In this document: one piece after another, positions 29,020-37,295 of the stretch | Position numbering within the stretch: the stretch's first letter is position 1 | How the letters are laid out: every line of letters starts with the position of its first letter | From: Burkholderiales bacterium | Lineage (GTDB): Bacteria > Pseudomonadota > Gammaproteobacteria > Burkholderiales > Burkholderiaceae_F | Direction: 5' to 3' | Length of the DNA stretch: 64,000 nt | Assembly: GCA_020248785.1 (NCBI GenBank) | Contig: JADCGX010000137.1 | Location: 1-64,000 of the forward strand | Made by a program: the position numbers and the translations under genes | The notes under the pieces: model-generated | Database searches by the model: none | Told to the model about the DNA's origin: nothing | What the model saw: the letters and a program-made list of their open reading frames with translations, nothing else

Positions 29020-30651
29020 TTAGCGCGCGATCAGCAGCACGACCCCGATTGCGAGGGCGGCGCCCAGCAGAGCGACCCCGGCGACCGCCCAATCGCGCAA
29101 GAGCGCGTCAGCGCGCTCGATCGCCGCGCCGACGCGCGCTGCACCCCTCGCGCCGACATCGATCGCCACCGCCACATCACCGGCCGGAATCCGCGGGAGC
29201 CGCGTGTCGATGCGCGCCAATACGGCAGCCAGCAGCGCACCGATGGCCGCCGGCCAAACGCCCGCCCACAGGGCCTTAGGCGCGACAAGCTCCTCGAACG
29301 TGCCGAGCGACAGGCCTAGATAAAGCGCCCATGGCACGACCAGCGCGGCCACAGCCGTGGCCCACCAAGGCCAACGCAGACCCGCGGCGGCACGTGCTTG
29401 TGGCTGCGTCGCCGCGTTCGCCATCACGCGCCGCAGGAAGTGCAGCATCAGCAGCGTCGTGCCCACGGCAGACAGAACGGCCAAGCTGGCGACCGAGCCC
29501 CCGCCCAGCGTGCCCTTGACCGCCAGCTTGGCAACCGCACCGCCGGTGAACGGCAGCCCGCCCAGACCGACCGCGAGCAGCGTGGCCGTCACCAGCGTGG
29601 CGCGCATTCGATGCAGGGCAGTGGCGGCCACCACACCAACAAGGAGGAACATCGCGCCCTTGACGAGGATATGGTGCGAGGCATAGAACGCGGCGAGCAG
29701 CGGAGCGTCAGGATCTGCACTGACGATGCCCATCCCGATCACCGCGGCGGTGAAGCCCATTTGGCTCACGCTCGAGTAAGCCAGCACGACCTTCGGATGC
29801 GTCTGCGTGATGCCGATGGCGACCGCGTACAGCGCGCTGAACATGCCCGCGACCGCCAGCGCAACGCCCCCCGCGGCGAGGCTGGCGTCGGGCGGCACGA
29901 AGCGGATCAACCCGATGATCCCGGCCTTGACGACAACGCCGCTGAGCACGGCCGAGGCCGGCATCGGCGCTGCCGCGTGGGCCAGCGGCATCCAGACGTG
30001 TAGCGGAACGAGGCCAGCCTTCAGCCCGAATCCGATCAGCAGCAGCGCGACGATGAGCTCGCGCTGCTCGGCGTGCGGCAGCGCGGCCGCCGCCGCACCG
30101 ATGAACCAACTCTGCGCCGCCTGCGCCAGCAGGACCATGGCCACCAGCACGAGGGTCTCGCCGACCAGCGCCAGGGCCAGGTAGATGGCGGCGGCGCGGC
30201 GTGCCGCCGGGCTCTCGTCCTGGAACACAAGCGCAGCCGCGCCGAGCGTCATGGCGGCGAGCATCAGGTACAGCAACGGCATGTCGGCGGCGAGGAACAC
30301 GCCAAGGCATCCAAACAAGCACAGCAGCCAGGCCGCAACGAACCGGCCCTGGTTCGGCTGCTGGTTCTGGTAGGTCGCCGCGTACGCGCCCGCGGCGCTC
30401 CAAAGCAGCGAGGCCACGCCCAGCAGAAGCGCGCCAGGGCCGTCGAGGGCCAAGCGCCCCTCGTAGGCACCGGCCACCACCACGACGAACGCCGCCTCGG
30501 GGTCGAACAGCACCGCCGCCGCCAGAGCCGGCAGCGGCGCAAACACAAGCGCGCCAAGCATGCGCTCGCGCGCCGGCCGCCACGCGCACGCCAGCAGCAG
30601 CGCGAGCGGACATGCCAAGGCCGCGCCCAGCCACACCGCTGCGTCGGTCAT
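29020..30651 (-). CDS. NuoL/MrpD-type proton-conducting antiporter subunit (last Mrp gene)
   Basis: 543 residues with about 14 membrane helices. The proton channel signatures are YLALALVGETLVLVAMVLL (conserved Glu in a helix) and GFGLKAGLVPLHVWMPLAHA (Lys, with HVW and HA), followed by VLAYSSVSQMGFTAAVIGMG. This matches Complex I/Mrp antiporter-like subunits of the MrpD/HyfB type. It is short for a full MrpA (about 800 residues) because the DUF4040-type C-terminal part is missing; that domain is fused to the B subunit instead. The start overlaps the mnhD stop by four bases. The C-terminal 100 residues add a lateral-helix-like tail rich in Ala and Arg. Confidence 0.8.
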   Translation of the reverse strand: MTDAAVWLGAALACPLALLLACAWRPARERMLGALVFAPLPALAAAVLFDPEAAFVVVVAGAYEGRLALDGPGALLLGVASLLWSAAGAYAATYQNQQPNQGRFVAAWLLCLFGCLGVFLAADMPLLYLMLAAMTLGAAALVFQDESPAARRAAAIYLALALVGETLVLVAMVLLAQAAQSWFIGAAAAALPHAEQRELIVALLLIGFGLKAGLVPLHVWMPLAHAAAPMPASAVLSGVVVKAGIIGLIRFVPPDASLAAGGVALAVAGMFSALYAVAIGITQTHPKVVLAYSSVSQMGFTAAVIGMGIVSADPDAPLLAAFYASHHILVKGAMFLLVGVVAATALHRMRATLVTATLLAVGLGGLPFTGGAVAKLAVKGTLGGGSVASLAVLSAVGTTLLMLHFLRRVMANAATQPQARAAAGLRWPWWATAVAALVVPWALYLGLSLGTFEELVAPKALWAGVWPAAIGALLAAVLARIDTRLPRIPAGDVAVAIDVGARGAARVGAAIERADALLRDWAVAGVALLGAALAIGVVLLIAR

Positions 30652-32159
30652 CGCGTGCCTCCGGCCAACAGCTCACGCCCGGCGAGCACCAGTTCGAGCG
30701 GTGGCAGCGCAGCCACGCCAAGGACCGCGGAAAGCACGGCAAGCGCCAGCACAACCGCCTCGCGCGAGCGCGATACCGGCGCGACGGCCACCGCTGTCTG
30801 CGGTGTCGCCAGCGCGTACGAGAGCACCGTGAAGACGTAGGCGGCCGTGAGCATGCCGCCAACGGCGATCACCACCGCCCACCACCATTGGCCGGAGTCG
30901 AGGGCTGAGGACAGCAGCAGCCACTTGGCAAGGAAGCCGCCGGCCGGCGGCAATCCGATCAGCGCGATGCCCGACAGCGCGAAGGCCGCCACGGTCATCG
31001 GCAACGCGCGCGCCGCGCCGCGCAAATCGGCCACACGGTCATGCCCCAGCGCGGCATACAGCAGTCCCGCGGCCATGAACATCGCTGCCTTGGCGGTCGC
31101 GTGTGACACCGCCTGCAAGATGCCGCCGGCCGCGGCGGCGGCCGCGCCCCCCCGGCTCGTTGCACCAAGCGCGAGCGGAAACATCAGGAACAGATAGCCG
31201 ATCTGCGCCACGGTCGAGTAGGCCACCATCAGCTTCAGCCGCGGCTGCCGCAGTGCCACCGCGCTGCCGGCAATGATCGCCACGGCGCCCAGCGCGGCCA
31301 GCAACTGCGCCGCACCGACGGTCACCACGCCGCCAAAGGCATCCAGCCAGAGCCGGATGACGATGAAGAACGAGCCCTTGATCACGAGCGCGGAAAGCAG
31401 CGCACTGGCCGCCGCGGGTGCGCCGGCATGCGCGGGCGGCAGCCAAAGGTGCAAGGGAAAGAGCGCGGTCTTGGCCAGCAGCCCGGCCGTCATGAGCGCT
31501 ACCGCGGCGATGGTCGCGGTGTCCGCCCGGGCGGCAACTGCCAACGTGGCGATGTCGAGGGTGCCGTAGCCGCCGTAGATCAGCACCGCGCCCAGCAGGT
31601 ACAGCACCGAGCCCGCCAGCGCATAGAGCAGATAACGCAGCGCCGCGCGCACCGTTTCGCCGGTGCCGTCGAGACACACCAGGGGGACGGCCGCGAATGC
31701 CACCAATTCGAGGGCGATGTACAGCGTGAACAGATCGCCCGCGAGGAAGGCGACCAGCAGCCCGGCCCACACGCCGAGCAGCATGATCCAGAACACGAAC
31801 GGTGCGCGCGCTTCACGCGCGCCCAGCGGCGTGGCGAAGTCGGCCCGCGCAAAGCCGGCGATCGCCGCAAGCACCGCCACCGTGGCGAGCATCATGGTCA
31901 AGGACAGCCCGTCGGCGCGCAGCACGATGCCCAGCGGCGGTGCCCACCCGCCGAGCCGATACACGACGGCGTCACCCGAATCGATCATGTGCAAGGCAAC
32001 GGCCATGGTCGCGATGGTGCCCAGCGCGATCGTCGTCATCGCGACACGCTGCGCATGCCTGCCGCCCAGCAGCACGGCCAGCAGCAGACCCGCGATGGGC
32101 GCGATCAAGGCAAGCACCAGCCAATGGCCGCCCAGCGAGGTCGTGTCAGGCACCGGCAT
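30648..32159 (-). CDS. mnhD: Mrp antiporter subunit D
   Basis: 503 residues with about 14 membrane helices. TLYIALELVAFAAVPLVCL has the conserved Glu, and GLLAKTALFPLHLWLPPAHA has the conserved Lys and His of the antiporter-like channel. LMVAYSTVAQIGYLFLMF and LPPAGGFLAKWLLLSSAL complete the pattern. It exchanges monovalent cations for protons as part of the inner-membrane Mrp complex. It starts with TGATG overlapping the mnhC stop by one base, so translation is coupled. Another protein of the same fold follows (29020-30651). Confidence 0.87.
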   Translation of the reverse strand: MPVPDTTSLGGHWLVLALIAPIAGLLLAVLLGGRHAQRVAMTTIALGTIATMAVALHMIDSGDAVVYRLGGWAPPLGIVLRADGLSLTMMLATVAVLAAIAGFARADFATPLGAREARAPFVFWIMLLGVWAGLLVAFLAGDLFTLYIALELVAFAAVPLVCLDGTGETVRAALRYLLYALAGSVLYLLGAVLIYGGYGTLDIATLAVAARADTATIAAVALMTAGLLAKTALFPLHLWLPPAHAGAPAAASALLSALVIKGSFFIVIRLWLDAFGGVVTVGAAQLLAALGAVAIIAGSAVALRQPRLKLMVAYSTVAQIGYLFLMFPLALGATSRGGAAAAAAGGILQAVSHATAKAAMFMAAGLLYAALGHDRVADLRGAARALPMTVAAFALSGIALIGLPPAGGFLAKWLLLSSALDSGQWWWAVVIAVGGMLTAAYVFTVLSYALATPQTAVAVAPVSRSREAVVLALAVLSAVLGVAALPPLELVLAGRELLAGGTR

Positions 32160-32575
32160 CAGACGCTTGGCTCGCCACGTGCGCTGCCCGCGGACGCGGC
32201 CCCGGGCGATGCCTTGTCCTGCGCGTGCGACGGCTCCGCCCCGTCGATGCCGGCCCCTTGCGCATCGAGCGCAGCCAGTGAGGGCACCACGCTTTCGCTT
32301 TCCTGCCCCAGCCGCAGCAGCAAGGCCACCGCCAGCGCAGTCGCGGCAAAGGCGACGATGATCCCGGTGATGACCAGACCCTGCAGCACCGGGTCCCCGG
32401 ACAGCCCCGCCGAAGCGCCGCGCCGCGCCACTGTCCCCGCGATCAAGAACACGCCCGCCCCGAGCAGATTGAACGACAGGATCTTGCGCAGCACGTGATG
32501 ATGCGTGATCAGTCCATAGAGTCCGATGCCGCTGAGGGCTGCGCCGACCAATCCGTACCAGGTGGCGGAGTTCAT
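32159..32575 (-). CDS. mnhC: Mrp antiporter subunit C (NuoK-like)
   Basis: 138 residues; three NuoK-like helices: WYGLVGAALSGIGLYGLI, LRKILSFNLLGAGVFLIAG and GDPVLQGLVITGIIVAFAAT, the last carrying the conserved ALVITGIVI-like motif. The C-terminal 40 residues are an Ala/Ser/Asp-rich hydrophilic tail not seen in most MrpC proteins. The ATG is at 32575, two bases after the stop of the B subunit. It is part of the inner-membrane Mrp complex. The longer frame reading upstream over the B gene is a shadow. Confidence 0.85.
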   Translation of the reverse strand: MNSATWYGLVGAALSGIGLYGLITHHHVLRKILSFNLLGAGVFLIAGTVARRGASAGLSGDPVLQGLVITGIIVAFAATALAVALLLRLGQESESVVPSLAALDAQGAGIDGAEPSHAQDKASPGAASAGSARGEPSV

Positions 32576-32577
32576 GG

Positions 32578-33534
32578 TCAGGCCCTGCCGCCGCGCTGTG
32601 GCGGACCGGCCACGATCAGCGCGAGCGTGGCGGCGACCGTCACGATCTTCAGTGCTTCGACCCCGAGGATGATCGGCTTGGCGAGCGGCTCGGGGTAGGC
32701 CAGGAACCCCGTACCAAAGGCAAGGCCGCCGAGGCCGACGAGCACGAAGGCGGCGGGGCCCGCGACCAGCCAGAAGCGCAGCCAACGACCGTTGATGGCC
32801 GGCATGTCGGACAGGCGCGCCATGATGGCCAGCAACCACATCGCCGCGAGGATTGTGCCGCCCTGGAAAGCGCCGCCAGGCTTGTCGGCGCCAACGACCA
32901 GCAGGTAGATCGCGAACACGATGCCCACGGGCGGCAGCAGCCTGCCGTAGAACACCAGCGCGCCCTTGGGATTCGCCACGTGTCGCGGCCCGGGACGGCC
33001 GCCCCAATGGTGGTCGCGCGCGATCGACCAGACGCCGACGACAGCGAGCAGCAGCACCACTTTCTCAAGCAGCGTGTCGGTTGCGCGGAACGCCATGAGC
33101 GTGGCGGCAACCGGGTTGCCTAGTCCTGTGGCCGGCGCGCTCGCCACCGCCTCCGGCGCCAGTGTTGGCGCTGGCGTCGGCAAGGCCAGCACCGCGAACG
33201 CAAGCGCCGCCGATACAGCCGCGGCCGCCGCAAGTGCGGCCACGCGCACCGCCAAGACAGGCCGCTGGCCAATGGTCGCCGCCTCGGTCGGTCGCAGGGC
33301 AGCTGACGCGTTCAACAGCAGCAGTCCCGTCAGACCGCCACCGATGGCCGCCTCCGTGATCGCGACGTCCGGCGCCCCCTGCCGAAACCACACCAGTGCA
33401 AGCAGCAGCCCGAAGGCAACGAAACCGACAACCGCGGCGTAGGTCGTGCGCGACCGCAGCGTGAAAGCGGCGATCGCCAGCAGCAGCAGTCCGAAGCCGA
33501 TATCCAGCAGCAGGCCGACCGTCGTCGCGCTCAC
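32578..33534 (-). CDS. mnhB: Mrp subunit B fused to a DUF4040 (MrpA C-terminal-like) domain
   Basis: 318 residues. The first 85 residues contain WFRQGAPDVAITEAAIGGGL, the conserved motif of DUF4040/MbhD, which is normally the C-terminal part of MrpA. Helices at about 90-190 resemble the MrpA tail/MbhE region, and residues about 190-318 are the MnhB domain (GIVFAIYLLVVGADKPGGAF, and LAYPEPLAKPIILGVEALK). So the C-terminal part of MrpA is joined to MrpB, leaving the antiporter core as a separate gene at the end of the operon. It overlaps mnhG by four bases. Confidence 0.82.
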   Translation of the reverse strand: MSATTVGLLLDIGFGLLLLAIAAFTLRSRTTYAAVVGFVAFGLLLALVWFRQGAPDVAITEAAIGGGLTGLLLLNASAALRPTEAATIGQRPVLAVRVAALAAAAAVSAALAFAVLALPTPAPTLAPEAVASAPATGLGNPVAATLMAFRATDTLLEKVVLLLAVVGVWSIARDHHWGGRPGPRHVANPKGALVFYGRLLPPVGIVFAIYLLVVGADKPGGAFQGGTILAAMWLLAIMARLSDMPAINGRWLRFWLVAGPAAFVLVGLGGLAFGTGFLAYPEPLAKPIILGVEALKIVTVAATLALIVAGPPQRGGRA

Positions 33535-33821
33535 CGCGCCTCCTCCTCGCGGCGGGCAGAGTGGCCGGCCAACTGCGCCACCGTGGCACTGGCGATCAGG
33601 ATGAGCGCCCAGGCCGCCACCAGCTTGCCGGCTGCCCAGGCGTCGGGCATACGCGGCAGCAAGCCGATGACGATCAACCCGATGCCGAGGTTGTCAGCCT
33701 TGGTCAGAGCGTGCAGGCGCGTGAGCGTGTCGGGAAACCGCAGCAGCCCGACCGTGCCCGCGATGAAGAAGAAAGTGCCCGCGCCGATCAGCACCGCGCT
33801 GAAGATGTCGGTCAGGCTCAT
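33531..33821 (-). CDS. mnhG: Mrp antiporter subunit G
   Basis: 96 residues with three membrane helices. FFFIAGTVGLLRFPDTLTRLHALTKADNLG is split here as FFFIAGTVGLLRFPDTLTR and LHALTKADNLGIGLI, the MnhG signature. It is a small structural subunit of the complex. It overlaps mnhF by four bases on one side and the B subunit by four on the other, so it is translationally coupled at both ends. Confidence 0.9.
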   Translation of the reverse strand: MSLTDIFSAVLIGAGTFFFIAGTVGLLRFPDTLTRLHALTKADNLGIGLIVIGLLPRMPDAWAAGKLVAAWALILIASATVAQLAGHSARREEEAR

Positions 33822-34138
33822 CGGCGACTCGACTCGTCAGGCGGCCCGACCGCGGCGGCGCCGTCGTCAATCGGTGGGGGTGTCTCGAGCGGCGTCCCCT
33901 TCTTGACGAACGCGATCGCCGCGAATGCAGCGAGCAAGGCAAGCGTCAGCGCAAGGTCGATCGCGGCGCTGCTGTCCGCTGCGGCGCCGAACAACAGCAG
34001 CGCCGCGATCCCTCCGGCCCCCAGCAACTGGGCCGACATGATGCGCTCCGTATCGCCAGGGCCGCGCAGCGCGCGCGCCAGGCCCGCGGCCACCGCCACC
34101 AGGATGATCGCCGCGCACGCGAGCAAAAATGCGCTCAT
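33818..34138 (-). CDS. mnhF: Mrp antiporter subunit F
   Basis: 106 residues with three membrane helices; ARALRGPGDTERIMSAQLLG is the conserved MnhF block, where family members usually read RGP...DR. The C-terminal 35 residues are hydrophilic and Pro/Asp-rich. The ATG at 34138 overlaps the mnhE stop by four bases. It is a small subunit of the Mrp complex; relatives contribute to bile-salt and sodium resistance. Confidence 0.88.
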   Translation of the reverse strand: MSAFLLACAAIILVAVAAGLARALRGPGDTERIMSAQLLGAGGIAALLLFGAAADSSAAIDLALTLALLAAFAAIAFVKKGTPLETPPPIDDGAAAVGPPDESSRR

Positions 34139-34614
34139 GGCGCGAGCTCCACCTGCAGCGCGCGCGCCAGGCGCGTTTCCTCGTCGGTCAGCTGCGCCAC
34201 GATCGGCTGGCCGACGTCGAGACAGTGGTAAACGACCGCGCCGTCGATCTCTCCGCAGGGCACCGTCCCCGGCAGCAGCGAGGTGTAGGCGGTGAACAGG
34301 CTGCGCGCGCTGCCCGGCGGCAATCGCGGCCGAAACGACACGAGGCCGGGATCGAGCCGCAGGCGCGGGCGAAAGGCGCGCAACGCCACATCGACTCCGG
34401 CGATCAACGACTGCCATAGGAACCGCGGCGCCATCACCCACAAGCCAGACAGCCGCAGCCCCGGTTGCCCGTCTTCGCGCAGGCGCATGCTGCACCAGGC
34501 CGCCAGGGCTGCCGCCGCCACGCCGAAGGCCAGTTGCTCAGCCCCTCCCATCAGCAAGACCCACAGGAGCAGGAAAGACAGGGTGCGCAGGACCAGGGGT
34601 CGCACGGGCTGCAT
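34135..34614 (-). CDS. mnhE: Mrp antiporter subunit E
   Basis: 159 residues. Two to three N-terminal helices (TLSFLLLWVLLMGGAEQLAF, VAAAALAAWCSM) precede a soluble domain with LLPGTVPCGEIDGAVVYHCL, matching the MnhE pattern LTPGT. It is the first gene of the Mrp operon. The ATG at 34614 is only six bases from the edge of a 112-bp inverted-repeat element and has no Shine-Dalgarno sequence; an in-frame GTG (34692) lies inside the element. How it is translated is therefore uncertain. Confidence 0.85.
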   Translation of the reverse strand: MQPVRPLVLRTLSFLLLWVLLMGGAEQLAFGVAAAALAAWCSMRLREDGQPGLRLSGLWVMAPRFLWQSLIAGVDVALRAFRPRLRLDPGLVSFRPRLPPGSARSLFTAYTSLLPGTVPCGEIDGAVVYHCLDVGQPIVAQLTDEETRLARALQVELAP

Positions 34615-34620
34615 GAGGGC

Positions 34621-34732
34621 TAGTGTCCCAACCCATGAGTTTCGAAACAACAATGGCAAGAATCGCCTCTGTTGTGCGCCACCAGTGGGCACGCCCGCCG
34701 CAATGCTTCGAGACTTATGGATCGGGACACTA
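34621..34732. mobile_element. MITE-like element with imperfect terminal inverted repeats
   Basis: The left end reads TAGTGTCCCAACCCATGAGT and the right end, on the other strand, TAGTGTCCCGATCCATAAGT. The match continues through TTTCGAA against CTCGAA, about 25 of 30 positions. The core is GTGTCCC to GGGACAC, flanked by TA on both sides, which fits a TA target duplication as made by IS630/Tc1-type transposases. It is 112 bases long with no transposase. The right TA is the first two bases of the stop codon of the barrel gene, and the left end is six bases from mnhE. Family assignment is inference. Confidence 0.8.
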
Positions 34733-35641
34733 GAACCGCCCGATCAAGCTCAGACCAAACAACGGCGCATTGCCGAGATCGTCTTGCCGCAACATATTGC
34801 CGAGCGGGTCCTCGACGCGCAGACGCCCGCCTGTGCTGACGCCCGCATACGCATGCGGCGTCATGGCAGACGCGAGGCTGAATGTTGCGCACAGGAACAC
34901 AGGCACCAAGCGCTCCTCGCCAATGCCGTTCGCCACCGGCCCGTTGTCCGCCAGTCGAAAGCGGAACTCGCGCAGTGCTGCCCCGACCCCCAGACTCCAC
35001 CCGGCATCGAACCGGTAGTCAAGTTCGAGGCCCGCTCCGCCGGTCGGCCCGCTCGGCACTGGATTGATAAGCCGCCAGCGGTCGCCTAACCGCCAGCCGA
35101 CAATCAGGAACGGCACGATCGATGTTTCCTCGATCCGATTGAATGCCGCGAGGTCGAGGCCAATCCGGTTGCCATCGGGGAACAAACGGATGGCCGAGAA
35201 CGTTGCCCCCCAGATGAGCGCGTCGCTGGACCGGGCGCCGTCTTCGAGGAACCAGTCCGCAGAAGGCGCCACGCCCAACATCCAAGCCTCGCCGACTGGC
35301 GCGCTCATCGGGAAAGAGGCACCGTAGCGCCGCACCTTGTTCCAAGGCGCAACCGCGTTGAACGCCACGGGCGCGGTGGACGAGTAATCGAAGTCATCGT
35401 AGGCCAGCGTGATGCCAGCCCGCGTGCCGCCGCCCAGACTCGTCGACGTGCCGACCCGCGTGATCAAAACCGTCAGACGAACGTCACCGCCGCGATCGAG
35501 ATCCGCACTGCCTTGATAGATCGGCGTGATTGAAGCGAAGGAATCGAACGATCGCTCCCGCGCGAGCACCGCCTGCGAGGCGGCCGCGAGCAACGCGCAG
35601 ATCGCCGCGATCAGGCGTCCGAGTCCTTGCTGTCGGGGCAT
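34730..35641 (-). CDS. Putative outer-membrane beta-barrel protein (DUF6268-like)
   Basis: 303 residues. A signal peptide (about 1-27, ending VLA-R) and a mature chain of alternating polar and aromatic residues suggest a beta-barrel, and the last residue is Phe, as expected for BAM substrates. Segments include SITPIYQGSADLDRGG, TLAYDDFDY and FAAFNR-like strands. No function was recognised; DUF6268 is a best guess from overall style. It follows the RND outer-membrane factor by 15 bases, so it is probably part of that operon. Its TAG stop lies in the edge of the MITE-like element, yet the C-terminus looks complete. Confidence 0.6.
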   Translation of the reverse strand: MPRQQGLGRLIAAICALLAAASQAVLARERSFDSFASITPIYQGSADLDRGGDVRLTVLITRVGTSTSLGGGTRAGITLAYDDFDYSSTAPVAFNAVAPWNKVRRYGASFPMSAPVGEAWMLGVAPSADWFLEDGARSSDALIWGATFSAIRLFPDGNRIGLDLAAFNRIEETSIVPFLIVGWRLGDRWRLINPVPSGPTGGAGLELDYRFDAGWSLGVGAALREFRFRLADNGPVANGIGEERLVPVFLCATFSLASAMTPHAYAGVSTGGRLRVEDPLGNMLRQDDLGNAPLFGLSLIGRF

Positions 35642-35656
35642 GGCTTTCGCGCTGGG

Positions 35657-37087
35657 CTACTTCGCTGCGTTCGCCAGCGGCTGCGGCGCACGCTGGGCCG
35701 CAAGATCGACCCAACCGCCACCCATGGCCCGGTACACGCTGACAAGCTGCGTGTGGTACTGCGCGGTTGTTTGCGCGAACGCTAGTTGAGCCGAAAACAG
35801 TTCAGTTTCCGCGATCAGCACCTCGAGATAGCTGGATACCCCTTGGTCGAATCGAAGGCGCGAGATCCGGGCAAACTCGGCCAGCGCTTCGACGCGCCGC
35901 GCCTGAGCGGCGGCTTCGGCCCGCCGCTTCTCGGTGCCAGTCAAGGCGTCGTTGGTCTCGCGCAGCGCCTGCAGGATGGTCTGCTGGTAGGCGGCCAGCG
36001 CCGCGCGCTCGCCGGCCTCGGCGCCGGCGACCTGGCCCGCGATCGCACCGCCGGTGAAAACTGGGCCGCTCAGGCCGGCCGCAAGTTGCCACGCCGAAGC
36101 CGGCCCGGACAGCCAGTCGCCAAACGCAGTGCTGACCGAGCCCACCAGGCCGGTCAGGGAAATCGTCGGGAAGTACAGAGCCATGGCAGCGCCGATGTTG
36201 GCGTTGGCCGCAATCAGTTGCTGCTCCGCCTGCACGATGTCGGGGCGACGCAGCAGCAGCGAAGACGGCAGGTCGGCGGGGATCGCGGGCGCCTTTAGCT
36301 CGGCCAGGCTGCGGCCGCGCGTGATCGGCCCGGCATTGCGACCGATCAGCACAGACAGTAGATTTTCCTGGGCCGCGATCTGCTGCTCGATCAGCGGGAT
36401 CGCCGCCTGCGCCTGCTCGAACTGCGACTTGACCTGCGACAGCTCCGACATCGACACCGAGCCCGCGTCGTAGCGCAACTGGAAGATGCGCACCGATTCA
36501 GCGAAGTTGTCGGACGTCGAACGGGCGATCTGCAATTGCTCGTCGAACGAGCGAAGCGTGATGTAGGTACCGGCCACGCTCGCCACCAGCGACAGCACCA
36601 CCCCGTTGCGCGCCTGCTGGCTCGCATAGACCTGTGCCTGCGCGGCCTCGGACAGTCTCTGCACGCGGCCGAACAGGTCGGCCTGCCAGGAAGCGGACAA
36701 GGCGCCCTGATACAGCGAGAAGTACGGATCGGCCCCAGGGGGCAATGGCGGCTGCCCGATGCGGCTGGCGCGACTGCGCGACGCGTCGATGCCGTAGCCC
36801 ACTTGCGGATAGAACTGCGAGCGAGTGACCTGCAGCGCGGCGACGAACTGATCGACACGGGCCGCCGCGATCCGCACGTCGCGGTTGTCGCGCAACGCGG
36901 TGTCGATCAGCTCGTCCAGAACGGGGTCGCCAAACTGCTGCCACCATGCCGTGTTGGCGACCTCGCTGGCGCCGGCCGCGCTCGTTCGCCACGCGTTTGG
37001 AACCTCGACGGTGGGCTTCTTGTAATCCGGACCGACCGCGCAACCGGCCAGCAGCAGCGCTGCGCTGACGAACCAAGCACGCTTCAT
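35657..37087 (-). CDS. RND efflux outer-membrane factor lipoprotein (TolC/NodT family)
   Basis: 476 residues. The lipobox LLLAGC ends the signal peptide at Cys16, followed by AVGPDYKKPTVEVPNAW, the standard NodT/OprM start. WWQQFGDPVLDELIDTAL, then NRDVRIAAARVDQF and the second-half repeat LLLRRPDIVQAEQQLIAAN define the two OEP domains. It forms the trimeric outer-membrane channel of the tripartite pump. AAGGAG about nine bases before the ATG at 37087 supports the start. It lies 208 bases after the pump gene on the same strand. Confidence 0.93.
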   Translation of the reverse strand: MKRAWFVSAALLLAGCAVGPDYKKPTVEVPNAWRTSAAGASEVANTAWWQQFGDPVLDELIDTALRDNRDVRIAAARVDQFVAALQVTRSQFYPQVGYGIDASRSRASRIGQPPLPPGADPYFSLYQGALSASWQADLFGRVQRLSEAAQAQVYASQQARNGVVLSLVASVAGTYITLRSFDEQLQIARSTSDNFAESVRIFQLRYDAGSVSMSELSQVKSQFEQAQAAIPLIEQQIAAQENLLSVLIGRNAGPITRGRSLAELKAPAIPADLPSSLLLRRPDIVQAEQQLIAANANIGAAMALYFPTISLTGLVGSVSTAFGDWLSGPASAWQLAAGLSGPVFTGGAIAGQVAGAEAGERAALAAYQQTILQALRETNDALTGTEKRRAEAAAQARRVEALAEFARISRLRFDQGVSSYLEVLIAETELFSAQLAFAQTTAQYHTQLVSVYRAMGGGWVDLAAQRAPQPLANAAK

Positions 37088-37295
37088 CGCCAGAAACTCC
37101 TTGCGTTGTTGCCGCGCTCGTCCGCGCAGGCGCCCCGGCCCGGGCCGCGCGCACCGGCCGCGCGTGCCGCTGCCAGGTCCGGATCGCGCTCGCGACATGG
37201 CGCGGGCGCCATCGCGTCCACCGGTGGGCGCGGGTCGTCAATGCGGCAGGCCGTCGACATGCGAGCGGCTGGAACAGAACGCGCGGCAGCCATGC

